Shown here one piece after another: positions 25,440 through 37,719 of a stretch of 64,000 nucleotides of DNA (its first letter is position 1; the number at the start of each line of letters is the position of its first letter). Made by a program: the position numbers and the translations under genes. The notes under the pieces were generated by a model. That model saw only the letters and a list, made by a program, of their open reading frames with translations. It was not told the DNA's origin and did no database searches. Source of the stretch: Temnopleurus reevesii (Eukaryota; Echinodermata; Echinoidea; Temnopleuroida; Temnopleuridae); assembly GCA_036244855.1 (NCBI GenBank), contig BQKZ01000094.1:125958-189957 (forward strand), given 5' to 3'.

Positions 25440-25965
25440 CCCCCCTTCTCACACATGCACATGATCCTTTCCTTCTCTATTTCTATTTTTTCTTTCTTCC
25501 TTTGCACCTCCTCTTCAATCTCCCTATTTTCACCATCGGTTCTTCCCCATCTATCTCTTTTTTCTGTGCTTCTGTATATTATACTCAGAACCTCACATTT
25601 CTATTTTATACACATCATAACATTTGCTTTCGAGACATATCCCCCTCTCTCGTCCCTTCTACCTCTATTTCTCTCTCTATCTCTCTCTATATCTCTCTCT
25701 CTCTCTTTCTCCCCTCTATACCTCTATTTCTTTCTATCTATCTATCCCCTCCCTCTCTCTCTATTTTTTCTCTATCTATCTATCTATTCTCCTCTCTCTC
25801 TCCCTCCCTCCATCTGTATTTCTCTCTCTATCTATCTATCTATATCTATCTATCTATCTATCTATATCACTATATCTCCCCCTCTCTCTGTCTCTCTCTG
25901 TCTCTCTATATCTTCCTCTCTGTCTCTCTTTCTCCCCCTCTCCATCTCTCTCCTAACGGTTCCTA
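25440..25965. repeat. Long compound pyrimidine/TATC microsatellite
   Basis: About 500 bp of CT, CTAT and TATC units, with pure (TATC)n around 25827-25866. It gives rise to several long Leu/Ser/Tyr-rich frames, one of 268 codons, in different phases. These have biased composition only and are not annotated as genes. Confidence 0.9.
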
Positions 25966-27565
25966 GTCTCCAAACAAGCACATCATCGATCGCATATCTA
26001 GCCGCTCCCCAGCTCTTGGGTCCAATAATACATTTGATCGTGACTTTGCTATGGGGACGGGGATTGCGTGTGGATGCAGCGTGGACAATACAACCAAAAT
26101 TCATAGCTTTACGGCAAACACCAGACGGCGGCTTGGAAAGGGTCGTTCGGATTCTTGTCTCCAACATCCAAGAGGAACCAACATGTCCAAGAGGAAGAAG
26201 AAAAAGTTCTCTCTTCTCCCCTCCTGCTCCTCCTTTTCCCTCCTCCGCCTCTTCTGTCTGAAGTATACCGCCCGCCCCCTTTCATAGTGACGCACTTGAG
26301 TCGTCCAAAGGAAACTTTGAAGAGAAGTTGTAAGAGAAACCCAGTTTACACCGACCTACATAAAAGCGAAAAAAATAAGAAAAGGAAAAATATTTTTTAA
26401 AGAGTGTGCCGGCCGTCATCGGTAAAGTGCAGCTAAACTCTCACAAATTCTCTGTCTTACGGATGTTTTGCCAACTACTACATCTCCTACTTTTTTACTT
26501 GAGTTTCATAGGTTAAAAAAAACTATAATAGAATATGATTTTTTTTTAAATGGACCAATTATATCATTTTTTTTCTTTCCTAAATGATTTAATGTTGTCA
26601 CATGATATTGTTAAAACTTCACTTTGTAAAAAAAAAGTACAATTGAGACAAATAAGTATAGTGAGAAATAATTGCACTATTCAATTTTCTTGGAGTTATA
26701 CAAAAAAAAATTATACATTATTCGACTCATAGAGATACCATTGATTGAAGAATCTAATATTAACTTTTTTAATCATCTATTTCTTTTTATTTCTCCATAT
26801 GTCATTCATTCTATTAATTCATATTACATGTATTCATATCAAGTCGAAAGAAAACTAGAAGAAAGGAGCAATTGCTCTAGGGAATTATACTTCCGATGAA
26901 TTGATATTTTTCTGGAATATATTTATTGTTTCTGTTTTTTGTTTGTTATCGAAACTTAAAGAAAGCAACAAGAAACCGAAATCAGTGCATCTATAACTTT
27001 TTTGAGATATCAAATGCAACAAAATTAAAATGCGCTCATTTTGTCTTAGCCCCAGGCTTCTTTGACACACTTTCCGTGCGTGATATTGCGGCCATTTTCA
27101 GACGCTCTTCGCGAACATAAAGAACTTAAAATCAAGAAAAGGAGAAGAAAGGGAGGAGGGAAAAAATCTTTTTATAACAAACTCCGTCGGGAGCCGTTTA
27201 GCAGTCATCACCATAGCCTAGCTACAAGCTTTCGGTTGTTCGCCCGGTGATTTGGCCTAGCTACTACGCACAATGACCCGGGCACCGCGGCTTTGAACTT
27301 CACCGCTTGTCGCACTACGGAGCTGACCCCTTGGTGCCGAGAGGACACAAATCACCACATAAAAATGACATATTTCGAGGCGTATTGCTCAATTTCCACA
27401 TGTTCCGAGGCGATGGTGTGATATTAAAAGAGGAAAAGGGAGAGGAGGGATGGAATGAAGAATAGAATGACATATATGTTGAGGTTTTGGTATATATTTT
27501 TTCACAATTTATGTGGTAATGTATTGAATTAAAATAAGCCCATATACAACCTTTGTATAGGGACA
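25966..27565. other. Intronic, nothing recognised
   Basis: No supported gene. The sequence is AT-rich at 26400-26900. A patch of higher GC and complexity lies at about 27180-27350. Confidence 0.45.
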
Positions 27566-27840
27566 TACTCAAATATGCACAAATGCTGATACAAAACACC
27601 CGAGCATTGTATGAGCTAAAATCAACTTATTCTTCACCAGTTTGAAAAGCAGTTGAGGTTTTAGTAATATTTTTTTTTTCGTATATTACCATATATTTAC
27701 CAATATAAGCACATGTTACGTATTCTTTTTAGAAACTTTGTACAGTCACATGCACAAATATGCACAAATTCAGAAACAAATATCCGAGCATTGAATGTTG
27801 TATGATCACCCTACTCCTCCCCAGTTTAAAAAGCATCTTT
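27566..27840. repeat. Diverged direct duplication, period about 184 bp
   Basis: The segment with ccgagcattg at 27600 and ccagtttgaaaagcag at about 27638 recurs with ccgagcattg at 27784 and ccagtttaaaaagcat at about 27820. Both copies are preceded by aaatatgcacaaat. The duplication is imperfect and AT-rich. Confidence 0.6.
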
Positions 27841-27984
27841 GTGCATATTGGAGCTTTCAATCAATTACGCAAATTGACTTTTGTCGGAGATAAATCGAAT
27901 TAAAAGTAAAAAACAACCGATGTGACTTTACAGATCACGACCTTCGGTTCAACATTGGATGACATTCATCATTGTTAAGATCAT

Positions 27985-28560
27985 GAAGATGGTGCAGTGG
28001 TCAGGGTGTTTTGACAGTGAAGATCAAGGGTTCTGTTGTGGGTGTACATTGCAAGTATTAAATGTGGAAATATATTCATCCGGATAATAATTTCTCCTCG
28101 AAACGTCTTCAGGTCCTGATTTTAGGAAAATATTGGTGGGTACTTACACGTGTGTTTCTGAGTTTCAGGTAAGAGTTGGATTTTTGCCTTCTTTTCGCGG
28201 GTAAAGACCGACTCACACCTTTGCTTTTTTAGACTGCGTCGGCCCAGCATTTTTAACAATAAAAATCGGTCCCTGGACGCATAAATACACAGGTTATGCA
28301 GTAGACTGACGTTCAGCGTACGCTCCTTGAGTGCAAACCGAATATCAGTCCACCGTCTGGTCAGCATATACTGTGAACTTGGGATGCGGTTTTAATTTTT
28401 AAAGACGCTTGGCTGACGCAGTATGAAAACGCAAAGGTGTGAGTCGGCCTTAAAATAAGACTTTAACAACCTACGAGTGAGAATATATTCAAATATATTC
28501 AAATAGGTTCTGCGCTATATAAATGTTATGTTTTATTATATCATTATGTTATATTTTAAC
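27985..28560 (+). mobile_element. Degenerate tRNA-derived SINE split by a foldback element
   Basis: gatggtgcagtggtcagggt (27989-28008) resembles a Pol III A-box region and aagggttctgttgtgggtg (from about 28027) a decayed B-box. About 470 bp on, ctgcgctatataaatgttat (from about 28510) looks like the tail of the same SINE type. The intervening foldback element at 28203-28453 would be a later insertion. The body cannot be followed with confidence. Confidence 0.35.
28203..28453. mobile_element. Foldback MITE, family 2, copy 1
   Basis: The ends aaagaccgactcacaccttt and aaaggtgtgagtcggcctt are inverted. The interior is also palindromic, with the motif ctccctggacgca and its mirror and central gacgttcagcgtacgctcc. 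It is homologous over its full length to 57132-57378. It is non-coding. Confidence 0.85.
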
Positions 28561-28767
28561 TGAAAATGTTAGCAAGTTTACATATCTCGGTTTGACATCG
28601 TTTGACTTCAAAATTATTCTTGATCATGATTTCCAGTCTGCGCTGTGTGTATTTCTGCGAGACATGTAGCTCCATGTAGACACAATTCCTTCACCCCGGG
28701 ATTATTAGCACCAACCCAGCCCAAAATCAACAGCATAAATGCCCCCAAATCATCTAATAACATCTCC

Positions 28768-29226
28768 CCATGGTGGAGGTCGGCAAAAGACAAGGTCTAT
28801 GACAATCTTATTTTCAGTCAGACACTTTTTACAGACAAATATGCAGATCGAGATATCTACTTCCAACACGGATTTATTCTCGTAAAATTAGCTCTGTTGC
28901 TATTTTTTTTTATTTATCTGTATTATCTACCCATGGTGGAGAAGCTCTATGACAATCTAGTTCTCAGTCAGACACTTGAACCCAACCAATGTCATATTGC
29001 AGATCGAAATATCTACTTTCAACACAGATTTACTCTCGTAAAGTTAGCTCTGTTGCTATCTGTATTATCTACCCATGGTGGAGGGCGGCACAAGAGAAGA
29101 CCTATGACAAACTAATCCTCAGTCAGACAATTGAACTCGACCAATTTCATATTGCAGATCGAGATATCTCCTTCCAACACAGATTTATTCTCGTATAATT
29201 AGCTCTGTTGCTATTTTTCTTTATTA
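28768..29226 (+). repeat. Three diverged tandem units of about 142-163 bp
   Basis: Units begin with ccatggtggag at about 28768, 28931 and 29073. They share tatgacaa, ctcagtcagaca, gcagatcga, caacacagattta and ttagctctgttgcta. Read on the plus strand each unit encodes a similar peptide (YDNLIFSQTL..., DRDIYFQHGFILVK), but indels put units in different frames and the third has a stop. It is most likely a decayed minisatellite, possibly derived from coding DNA. Confidence 0.7.
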
Positions 29227-31909
29227 ATGCGTGTCAACTCCCTTCTCAGCCAAAGTTCTATTCTTCTATGGGTGCATAAAATTCATTATATTCAAAGGGA
29301 ACATTCCCCAGACATCGATGTGATGTCGATGAGCAAAAAAATAAAGACCAACAAACTGAAAATTCGACATTATGCCGAAGTTGCCCACTGAAGGATATCC
29401 ATCACAGGTCAAATTGAATATCATCATCCGATTTGGCTCAAATGTTCATCCTATTATTTTAATTTCACTGACAGCAGATCTATGTTAGGGAGCATCCCCC
29501 TTTATGTCTTCAAACTTCACGATCTGCTATGTTTGTAGTCGTGTTTGATTTTGAAAGAAATGCAGCTACACTGAATTCCAGTTTATTGTACAGATGAATT
29601 TTTCAATCATCTTTAAGGCTGTCGCAGCCTTGTAGTTGATGTTTGTGTTCTTTAATTTATAAAATACATAATATACATTCCCATGTCTATATTCTACATA
29701 AGGACCACTGAGTTGAACAGTGTTACTAGAGTGATTCAATTCCAAATTGTTCACATTTCATGCTGATTTCGCGCCGTTTCGTCAACTTTCGCACCATTTT
29801 GATATTCAATGAATTATAAGAGCCTGTCTCCTGTAGCGAGGCGCCCTACATGGGTGTTTTAATACCCCTTTATGCCGTCGCTGTAATAGTCACAATAAAG
29901 AGTCACAGGCGATACTATTAGATTCTCATTAAATCGTACTTGTCCTTATGTAGAGGAATATTAATATTTTCTACTCGTCCATATTTTGTTTAATAGGTAG
30001 TCAAATTTGTTACGACGAATGTCGAGACTGTCTGGTTTTACAACTAGGTATATTTCATTTTTGCAGGATTTTTAGATCTTATATGTTTGATATTTTTCTG
30101 TAGATGTTTGTAGAGGGTTTATAGATTCTTGAATATTTGTATATCATTTTTTTTTAGCTTGACGATATGTCGGTGTTACCTATAAATTTTGTTTTAAATG
30201 TGTTCATTTCAATGTATACTCTTTGATACCATTGCCCGTTTGTGAGGGACAAAATATTTCAAATCAATGTCACATCTGTACGATGACTGGAAAGAATGTA
30301 ACAGTGATGTGTATGATGGCCCAGAGAGAGAGAGAGTGCACTCAACAAATCGTGTGGTTGCCAAAATGTATGTCATTTTTCACAATTAAGACTTTTTTTT
30401 ACTCGTCCGTGTTTTCGCGAATTGACGGGAGCCAGAGAGTATTGTTACACGAAATGAGCTATACAAATCCATTGAAACGTGTCATTCTATAGAATTAGCA
30501 CGTTGTTCGATAGGATGTCCGTTGAACTGGCGCTATGTCGGGAATTATTTGTCTTCATGCAGCAATACCCTTAGGCTCCCGTCACTACGTGAAAACACGG
30601 ACGAAATACACACTTCTTAAACGTTTCAACGTCATTATTGACGTAAAGAACCTCAAATTTAGCAAAAAAAGGGGTCATAATCGTCAAGAATTATGTCCAT
30701 TTTTGTAGCTAAGGTCCTTGTCTAAAATAACAATCATACCTCCGTATGGTCGCTGTCAAGAATGTATACCAGAGACGACATCAAACATTTAGGGCCAGCC
30801 GATGTTATAGATGTTCGTTACACACGCTCGGCGATCATTAATTCATTTACGACCGATTGAGGCCTGTCCGCGTTCAATTAAGGCCTTCGTGAGTGCGACA
30901 GACGAACATCGATTCGATTTGGGGTTAACATACCCGCGGTCATCTGGATCGTTCGCGATGGCAAACTCCATTCCCGAAGAATGTTCCCTAAATTTAATCG
31001 TATCAATAAGTATATACTGATGTAATTTTAGGCTAAATCTTACTTTTCGTAAATAGCTAACGTTTGGCCCTCATGAATTTAATTCACTTTACGGTCTCTG
31101 TGCAAAAAAAAGTGATAGGAAAACGCCAGGGAGCACTTGCGTCGAGCGCTAACATTTTCGTATGTCGAGCGTACGACATTCTTCTCCGTTTAGAAGGACT
31201 GAAAATAGATTTAAATTACATTGGTCGTACGTTAGATATTAAGGCAAATATATCATTGAGCATTGATGGGATTTATCTCTAGACCTTCCTTCACAAATTC
31301 ACGATCTTATGGAACGCCAATTTTTATATCAGTGTGGTCATGGTGATTGCAAACGCGTGTGCTAGGAGAACTTTTTTTTTCGTAGGATAAAAAAAAGGAA
31401 TTTATGAATTTCATGCATATATGGATGCTGATTAGATGCTCAATGGTGTTTGAGCTTTCATAATTCAAATAACACCAAAGTATATTTATATACATAATAC
31501 CAACACTTAGCACCCAACACCATGTGTAAAATTCTCATGCTTTCTTCAATCCCAGTTTGGATTCCATTATTATGCTAAGACGAATGCCAACATTCGATTG
31601 AAAAATACTTTTCCGTGTTTAAAAGAACCTTTGAATATTCATGGTATCTTGTAGATCTACAATAGCTTCTAAAGACTTCCTAAAACAATTCTTCTGTCAC
31701 ACGACATGACACACGTGACAGAGTATCCACGACTTCTCCATTATCTACTTTTACAGATCATTTTGATTTGTAAGCACTCTTTCGTTTGACCGATTAACCA
31801 TGTCTCCCCTCATCGATTGATTACGTAATCCCAAAGGTGTCATATCTGGCGACGGTAACCTACCCGATCAATGCAAGCTTTCAACTGATGCGGCTCAAAG
31901 CGATTCGAC
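29227..31909. other. Intronic, nothing recognised
   Basis: Unique-looking DNA with a short (GA)n at about 30331. The plus frames at 30223-30492 and 30811-31020 show no known family. The area around 30790-31000 is less AT-rich and of high complexity and might be regulatory. Confidence 0.45.
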
Positions 31910-32090
31910 TAAGGGGGTGTTGCTCAAAAGTTGCAATTGATCGCAAGTTGCAGTTGATCGAAACGCGCCAATCAAAATCATTGATTCATGTGCGTCTTGT
32001 CAAATGCGCATACCGTGCGCGAATGAAAATACGCGTTACAATTTGCAAAGTTGCAGTTGATTTGCAGTTGAATTTGAACAACACCCCCTA
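31910..32090. mobile_element. Foldback MITE, family 3, copy 1
   Basis: The ends agggggtgttgctcaa and ttgaacaacacccccta are inverted. Inside are ttgcaattgatcgcaag and gttgcagttgatttgcagtt as mirrored sub-repeats. It is the best-preserved of three copies (with 37525-37719 and 44172-44356). It is non-coding. Confidence 0.8.
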
Positions 32091-33475
32091 AAAGATGGGT
32101 GGAGGTAGATCACCAGGCAGTCCATTAAAAACGATTTATTAGGCCATGTTCTCATATAGAGAGTATATAGAAACATGACCAACAGGGCTATCATTTGCCT
32201 TTTACAGTCGATACGTTCGCGTTTAAGTGTATTGTTTATAGAAGATTCACACCCGCCTCCACCATTGAAATTATGCTGCCATTAATATGCCAATATTTTT
32301 GTTTCATTATGTATGCAAAAAGCAAAGCACGACATAGGCATTGGCGAGATATTGTAATATTAAACCCCATTTAATCTGATTTGATATTTATACATGATGC
32401 ATGGAACACAATTCCCTTTAATTTTGTTGCCTGCTGTTATTTTTGTTCTCTAGGAATAAAAGTTGGAGGAATTATGTGTTTTTCTCTTGCAATAAAAGCA
32501 AAGCCGACATAGACATAAACGACATATCATAATATAAAGATCCATTTAACTTAACAAAATATTCATACAATATTCATATATACACGAAGCAGGGAACACT
32601 ATTGCTTTTGTTTTTGTTGGTGATATTGTTTTTGTTTTTTTTCTCTTGGAACATAAGATGTAGGAATTATATACACTTGGGCGTTTATAACGAAACGCGT
32701 TATATGTCTTTTGAGTCGAAGCCTTTTCTGGAAAGGACCCATTTTATTTTACGAAGAAGCGTAAAATCCGTCACGTAGCTTTACGCGGTTTTCCGTCTCA
32801 GAGATAAAGATAAAATGCAAATTTTTCAGATGGAGGGGGGGGGGGGGGGGTAGCTGGAAAAAATCTAACTTGGTAACTTCAAATCCTGTCTGGATTAGTG
32901 TAAATGTTACGCAAAACTCTGGAATTTTACGACAAGCACTTACGGGACACGCGAGGATGAGATAAGGGATTACGATTTGAAACGTTAGCATTGGCAAGAA
33001 AAGGAATTAAGAGCTTCGCAAGAGTCAAAATATGCTTTGATATGTCCTGCGACAAGGAAGAAGTTAACTGGGATATGTTAATTCGGTAAGGATGATGGAG
33101 GCTTTTAAAGCTCTTAGTAGCTAAATCTCCATAACTCAAACCAAATAGATGACAGCAAATGGTTATAGCGAGCCTCTCTTTCTTTTTCTCTCAAATACAT
33201 CTCATTTGCAGTGGTTTGATACCCCCTTTCGGCGTAGCACTGTCTTTGTAAGTATTTATTTTTTAATAAAAAATAAAAAAAAACGTGCGAGCTCCAGCCC
33301 GCATTTGTGCTTTACAGCATGCATTATAAAATAAGCGGGCTAGCTAGAGCAGCATTTTTTTTACGTTTTATTGAATTTACATCTTTTGCCTATTTTAAAG
33401 CTAATAATTTATTTCCTAGGATTATTCCTGCTTGTTGGAAAACTATATTTTAATAAGACATGACTTTCTTAACGA
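32091..33475. other. Intronic, nothing recognised apart from a G run and a small foldback
   Basis: A run of about 16 G lies at 32835-32850. At 33290-33352 a short inverted pair (gctccagcccgc and gcgggctagctagagc) resembles the foldback at 42490. No gene was recognised. Confidence 0.45.
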
Positions 33476-33930
33476 TGCGTCGTGAATCCTTCTTCTCTTC
33501 GTCGTCCTCATCATCTCTTTCATCCTCCATCTCCTCTTTTTCCGCGACTTCCTCAAGTTATCCTTTCCCTAATAATTCTTCTCATCCTCCTCTTCTGCTC
33601 CGCCTTACTCTCATCATCTTCCTCTTCATCTCTTCTTCCTCCTCCTCCTCCTCCTCATTATATTCTTCGTTCTGTTCTTATCATTCTTCCTACTCCACCA
33701 CCACCTCCCAACCCAAATATCATATCCTGCTCCTTGCTCCTTACCCCCTTCTCTCCTCCCATCTCATCCTCCACCACATCCTCCTGCTCCTGCTCCTCCT
33801 TCCCTTCACACCTCCCGTCTTCCTACTCCTTCCCTTCACTCGATACTCCCCCTCCTCCTCCTCCTTCTCTTCATCCTTCTCAATCCCAATCTCACCACCA
33901 ATTTCTCTTCCTCATCTTCCACACTGAAGC
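33476..33930. repeat. Long pyrimidine (TCC/CTT) tract
   Basis: About 450 bp in which the plus strand is nearly all C and T, with tcctcctcc units. Ser/Pro/Leu-rich frames of about 150 codons on the plus strand follow from the composition. Confidence 0.9.
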
Positions 33931-35713
33931 AAATCCATAGGCTACGAAAGCTGAAGATAGATATGGGGGCCATTTGCTTGCTTTCCATTTAAATCCGCGA
34001 TCCCCCACCAATTTTTCATTTTTGGGGAGGGGGGGGGGGCTTGATGATGGCCCTATGACATCGATCTCTATTTCTGTTTCAACGATGCTGGCACTATCCT
34101 CGCATCACGTTACGCGTATGTCACCGAATGTCACTCATGTTTCACAAACCAAAACCTGCGTCACTGTAGGCCTACTGTGACAGTCCAAGGTCACGGTTAC
34201 CGAACCTGGGTCTTCTTCTCCCGCCGCGGCTCCCGGGGGCTTTCATGGCCAGGCAAGGTCGAACCATCGAGCAGCCGCACTTCACAAGACTGTCAAATAT
34301 TTCACAGCCATCTTGTTTGTATGTGCCACATTTTACGAATGTTTCGAGTATGTTCATCTTGAGAATGCTCGGCATCTGACGAGATGGGCAAAGCAAATGA
34401 CGTCATTTTTTAAAAAGATCTTTCCTCTTTTGTTTATCGTATAAATCAATGTAGGGTTTCAACATTTTAGTAGCATTTAACAAACTTTTGGTGAAATTCA
34501 CTGAAATGTATTTGGAAGAACAAGTAATATATTATTGAATGATGCGACTAATGTTAAATTTTATTCCCCAACTGGGTAGTAAAAATGTTGAAATCTTTCA
34601 ATTCATGATGGATCAAATATTCATCTTGTTTCCTAATTTCATTTTCAGGCTTCGTTTCATTATTTTTTTTTTAATTTAAGGATTTACATATTTGAGAAGA
34701 AAATATGTCCATATGTTTAAGCGTGATAGTTTTTAACAAATCTTGAATTATTTACCTTAACCCCCCCCCCCTTCAAACAGTATACTTTGCCCACAACTAT
34801 TTCAGATTACAAATGAAATATACTCTAGTATAATACTTTTTTAAAATCCGTGCACAGCTAAGCCGCTTCAACGTTGCATGTTACGAGGAGCTTATTCTGA
34901 CTAGCGTATACCCTTTTGTTTTTCATAAGCTGATAAAATGAAATCATAAAGTCGTTAAAATGGGTGCTTATTTTTAAATAGTGCTCCGACTGACGTAGAT
35001 TGATACGAGATAGATTCTGGAATGAAGAGAAAGTAGAGTGGAATTCTACAAATAGAAAAAAAGGACTTGGATTTTCTACTTTGAAGATTATTTAACGTCA
35101 TACAATAACAACGTTTCTGCATTTTTCCACGTCATTTCAATAAAACACATTGTGAGCACCCTTTCCTAGGCACGATGGGTATTCATTAATTGTCTTAATC
35201 ACTACCATCGTCATCGTCGTCATCACCATGGTGATAATTTATTTCCTCATGACACATGTTCAATAAGATTTGATTAAATTCAACAGAGATATATGACTTT
35301 CCTCACAACCGTGTTTACAAACGTGAACATGGAAGATATCGTTATCACAAGTATTGGAGTTCCAATGTTGATATTACTTTTGATACTAGTTTGAATTATG
35401 TTTCTAAGGTCCTTTTATAGCAAAGTAAAGTATCTCTATGTTTAGAGTAACTATGTCGTGGAAGAGCTCGAAAAGAATGCAAAGGCCAATTGTTCATGAG
35501 TTTGCCTTTTCATTTTTCGTCACCCTTTCTGAGTAGCCTCTGCCGTAAACACTATGACTGTGGTTTTGAACCCAGAACCTTACGGCAGAACGAGAAATTT
35601 AATACCAGACCCGTGGAAGCACCGTGCATTCAGTGTCGAAATTCATTTGGAAGACATGTAAATATCAAATATTAACCCGTTGAATGCTGAATTATTACAT
35701 TCCCATACACTTT
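33931..35713. other. Intronic, nothing recognised
   Basis: G run at 34029-34039 and C run at 34761-34771. Higher complexity and GC content at 34090-34300. No gene or RNA recognised. Confidence 0.45.
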
Positions 35714-36013
35714 GGCCCGTATTCCGATACCGAGGTTTAAGTTAAACCTGGTTTAAATATGTGGTTTAAGTATGGTAAGCCAAAAGAGGCTTGAATCTAT
35801 AACAGTTGATGTTTAATTTACCAGCACATTTGGCACTCATAGTTTTCAAAACTGTCTCGGAATAAAAACTTCAATAGTTGTCTACATTATCAAAGCGTGG
35901 GAAAACAGAGCAGTTAACATAAAAATTATACATTGTAAATAATTTTTGGCACTTTTGGCTACCCATACTTAAACCACAGGGTTAACTTAAACCTCGCTAT
36001 CGGAATACGGGCC
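35714..36013. mobile_element. Foldback MITE, family 4
   Basis: Long inverted ends: ggcccgtattccgataccga at the left and tatcggaatacgggcc at the right, followed inward by gaggtttaagttaaacc and its mirror ggttaacttaaacctc. About 300 bp in all. Its centre is non-palindromic and non-coding. Only one copy was found in the window. Confidence 0.8.
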
Positions 36014-37524
36014 CTAGTGAAATGGACAGTTGGTTCCAGTAGCCAATTGGTTAATGCATGTATCATTCTATTTGCCTCTCGCGTCACATTCCTTGACACA
36101 ATGTACGAACCCCATCACTCGGTAGGGGGCGCCCTGTTTATGTCCATTACACCAGAGGTAACGTAACCTGTAGTCACCTGACGGGTTCGTTCAAATGATG
36201 CACTTTTGTAAGTGACATAAGGGCGTAACTTAGTGGGGTACATGGGTTTTTTAACGCTTCCCACCCCTATAAAATACATGAGTGGTGATGATGGAACATG
36301 ACCGTGAAGAAAATGACAGACAAAAGGCTCTTTTATTTTTTACTAAGTTATATAATCGAATATAGGATTTGACGTTTGATGCTATAGATATTGGTTCCAC
36401 ATGCATATATTTCATGACACCCCCCCCCCCCCCCCCCCCCCCCCCCGCCCCTGCATGATTGGAATTATTCCTCGCTCATGAACACTGACTGACGACTTTA
36501 AAATGGTCTTTGAATAAAACCCTTGATATGACTGAGAGGATGTGCCTCCACCATGTCCACTATTAATGAGCAAAACTCTTTAAAAAAATGTCTTCACCAC
36601 CAACCACCCTTCAACCTCTCTATTTCAACACAACTTTTGATTATCATGTTTCAGTTGTGTTTTATTTATGATTCAAAATCTTAGTTATTTTATTTGTTAA
36701 AGAAAGTATGATTGAAACATTTTGCATATACCACGATGCTAATATACTAATTGTGGGTGGTCAATCAAGTATAATTTATTGTATGTTTGAGCCCGTAATT
36801 GTTGCTTTAACCATGCAAGAATTGTGCTCTTTTTCGCCATTTCGACAACACTTCCCAATATCCGAATACTGCTTATATATACTGTCTATAGTCCAATGAA
36901 GAGGTGTCTATTTGCAGATCAAGAGTACTACTTCAGATATTCGGAACCGTCCTATATTTCTCAAGCCACCTGAGATTACCATCGTCATAACGCATTAGCG
37001 TTATCCGATTATGCATGACACCGATTCGGGGCAAAAACAGAGCCCAAAAAATGGGAGATAAAAACAGGAATCTATATATCCTGAGGATATATCCCAGACA
37101 CACTTTCATGCCTCAATCTGATTGTTTATGCTTAATGTACATCTCTAATTCCCAATGTACTACGATGCGTGAATGATGCATACTCTGTTTTCCCGCGGCG
37201 TTCTCTTGAAACGCGCGCCGAGACTTCTTTCCATTCTGTCTGAAGTCGAATTTGGCGGGTATTTGTAGTCGTCTGTCAATACCATTTTACGTCTCGTTGC
37301 CATCGATAGGGATGTGTGTGTTTGTTGGGTGAATAATTGATAACACGCTCTGTCTTGTCGGAGTACATCTTTCTTCTGTTTTCATTTTTTCTCTTTCGCC
37401 TTAAAAACGCCCCCAGCTTTTCGGTTTCACACTATGTTTGTGTATATCAGACCTTCGAAGAGAGGCAATATTATGTTCCAGTTACTACTGGAACACAATA
37501 TATCTGTAGAAAACCGTACTCAGG
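36014..37524. other. Intronic, nothing recognised apart from a C homopolymer
   Basis: A run of about 27 C at 36420-36446 is the longest homopolymer in the window. No gene recognised. 37160-37320 is richer in CpG than the surroundings. Confidence 0.45.
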
Positions 37525-37719
37525 CCAGGGAGGTGTTTCTACTAAGTTGCAATTGATCGCAAATCAACTGCAATTAAATTGTAAATTGGAACGCGCATTT
37601 TAATTCGTGCACTGTTTGCGCCTTTGACAAAATGTGTATGAAACGACGGTTTTTATTGGCGTTTGCTGATCATTACTGCTACTTGCAATTGATCGCAAAT
37701 TTGTAGCAACGCCCCCTCA
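37525..37719. mobile_element. Foldback MITE, family 3, copy 2
   Basis: It has ccagggaggtgtttctact at the left and agcaacgccccctcag at the right. The near-palindrome ttgcaattgatcgcaaat lies next to both ends. It is clearly related to 31910-32090 though diverged in the middle. Confidence 0.75.

Noticed and set aside
25455..26261. 268-codon plus-strand open frame, the longest in the window
   Set aside because: It runs through a CT/TATC microsatellite, other frames are open in parallel, and the translation is only Leu/Ser/Tyr/Ile runs.
33460..33940. Two plus-strand frames of about 150 codons
   Set aside because: Entirely within a pyrimidine tract; no domain and no splice or start context.
35560..35640. 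tRNA-like B-box (ggttcaaaacc) on the minus strand
   Set aside because: No A-box at a sensible distance and no cloverleaf; probably chance.
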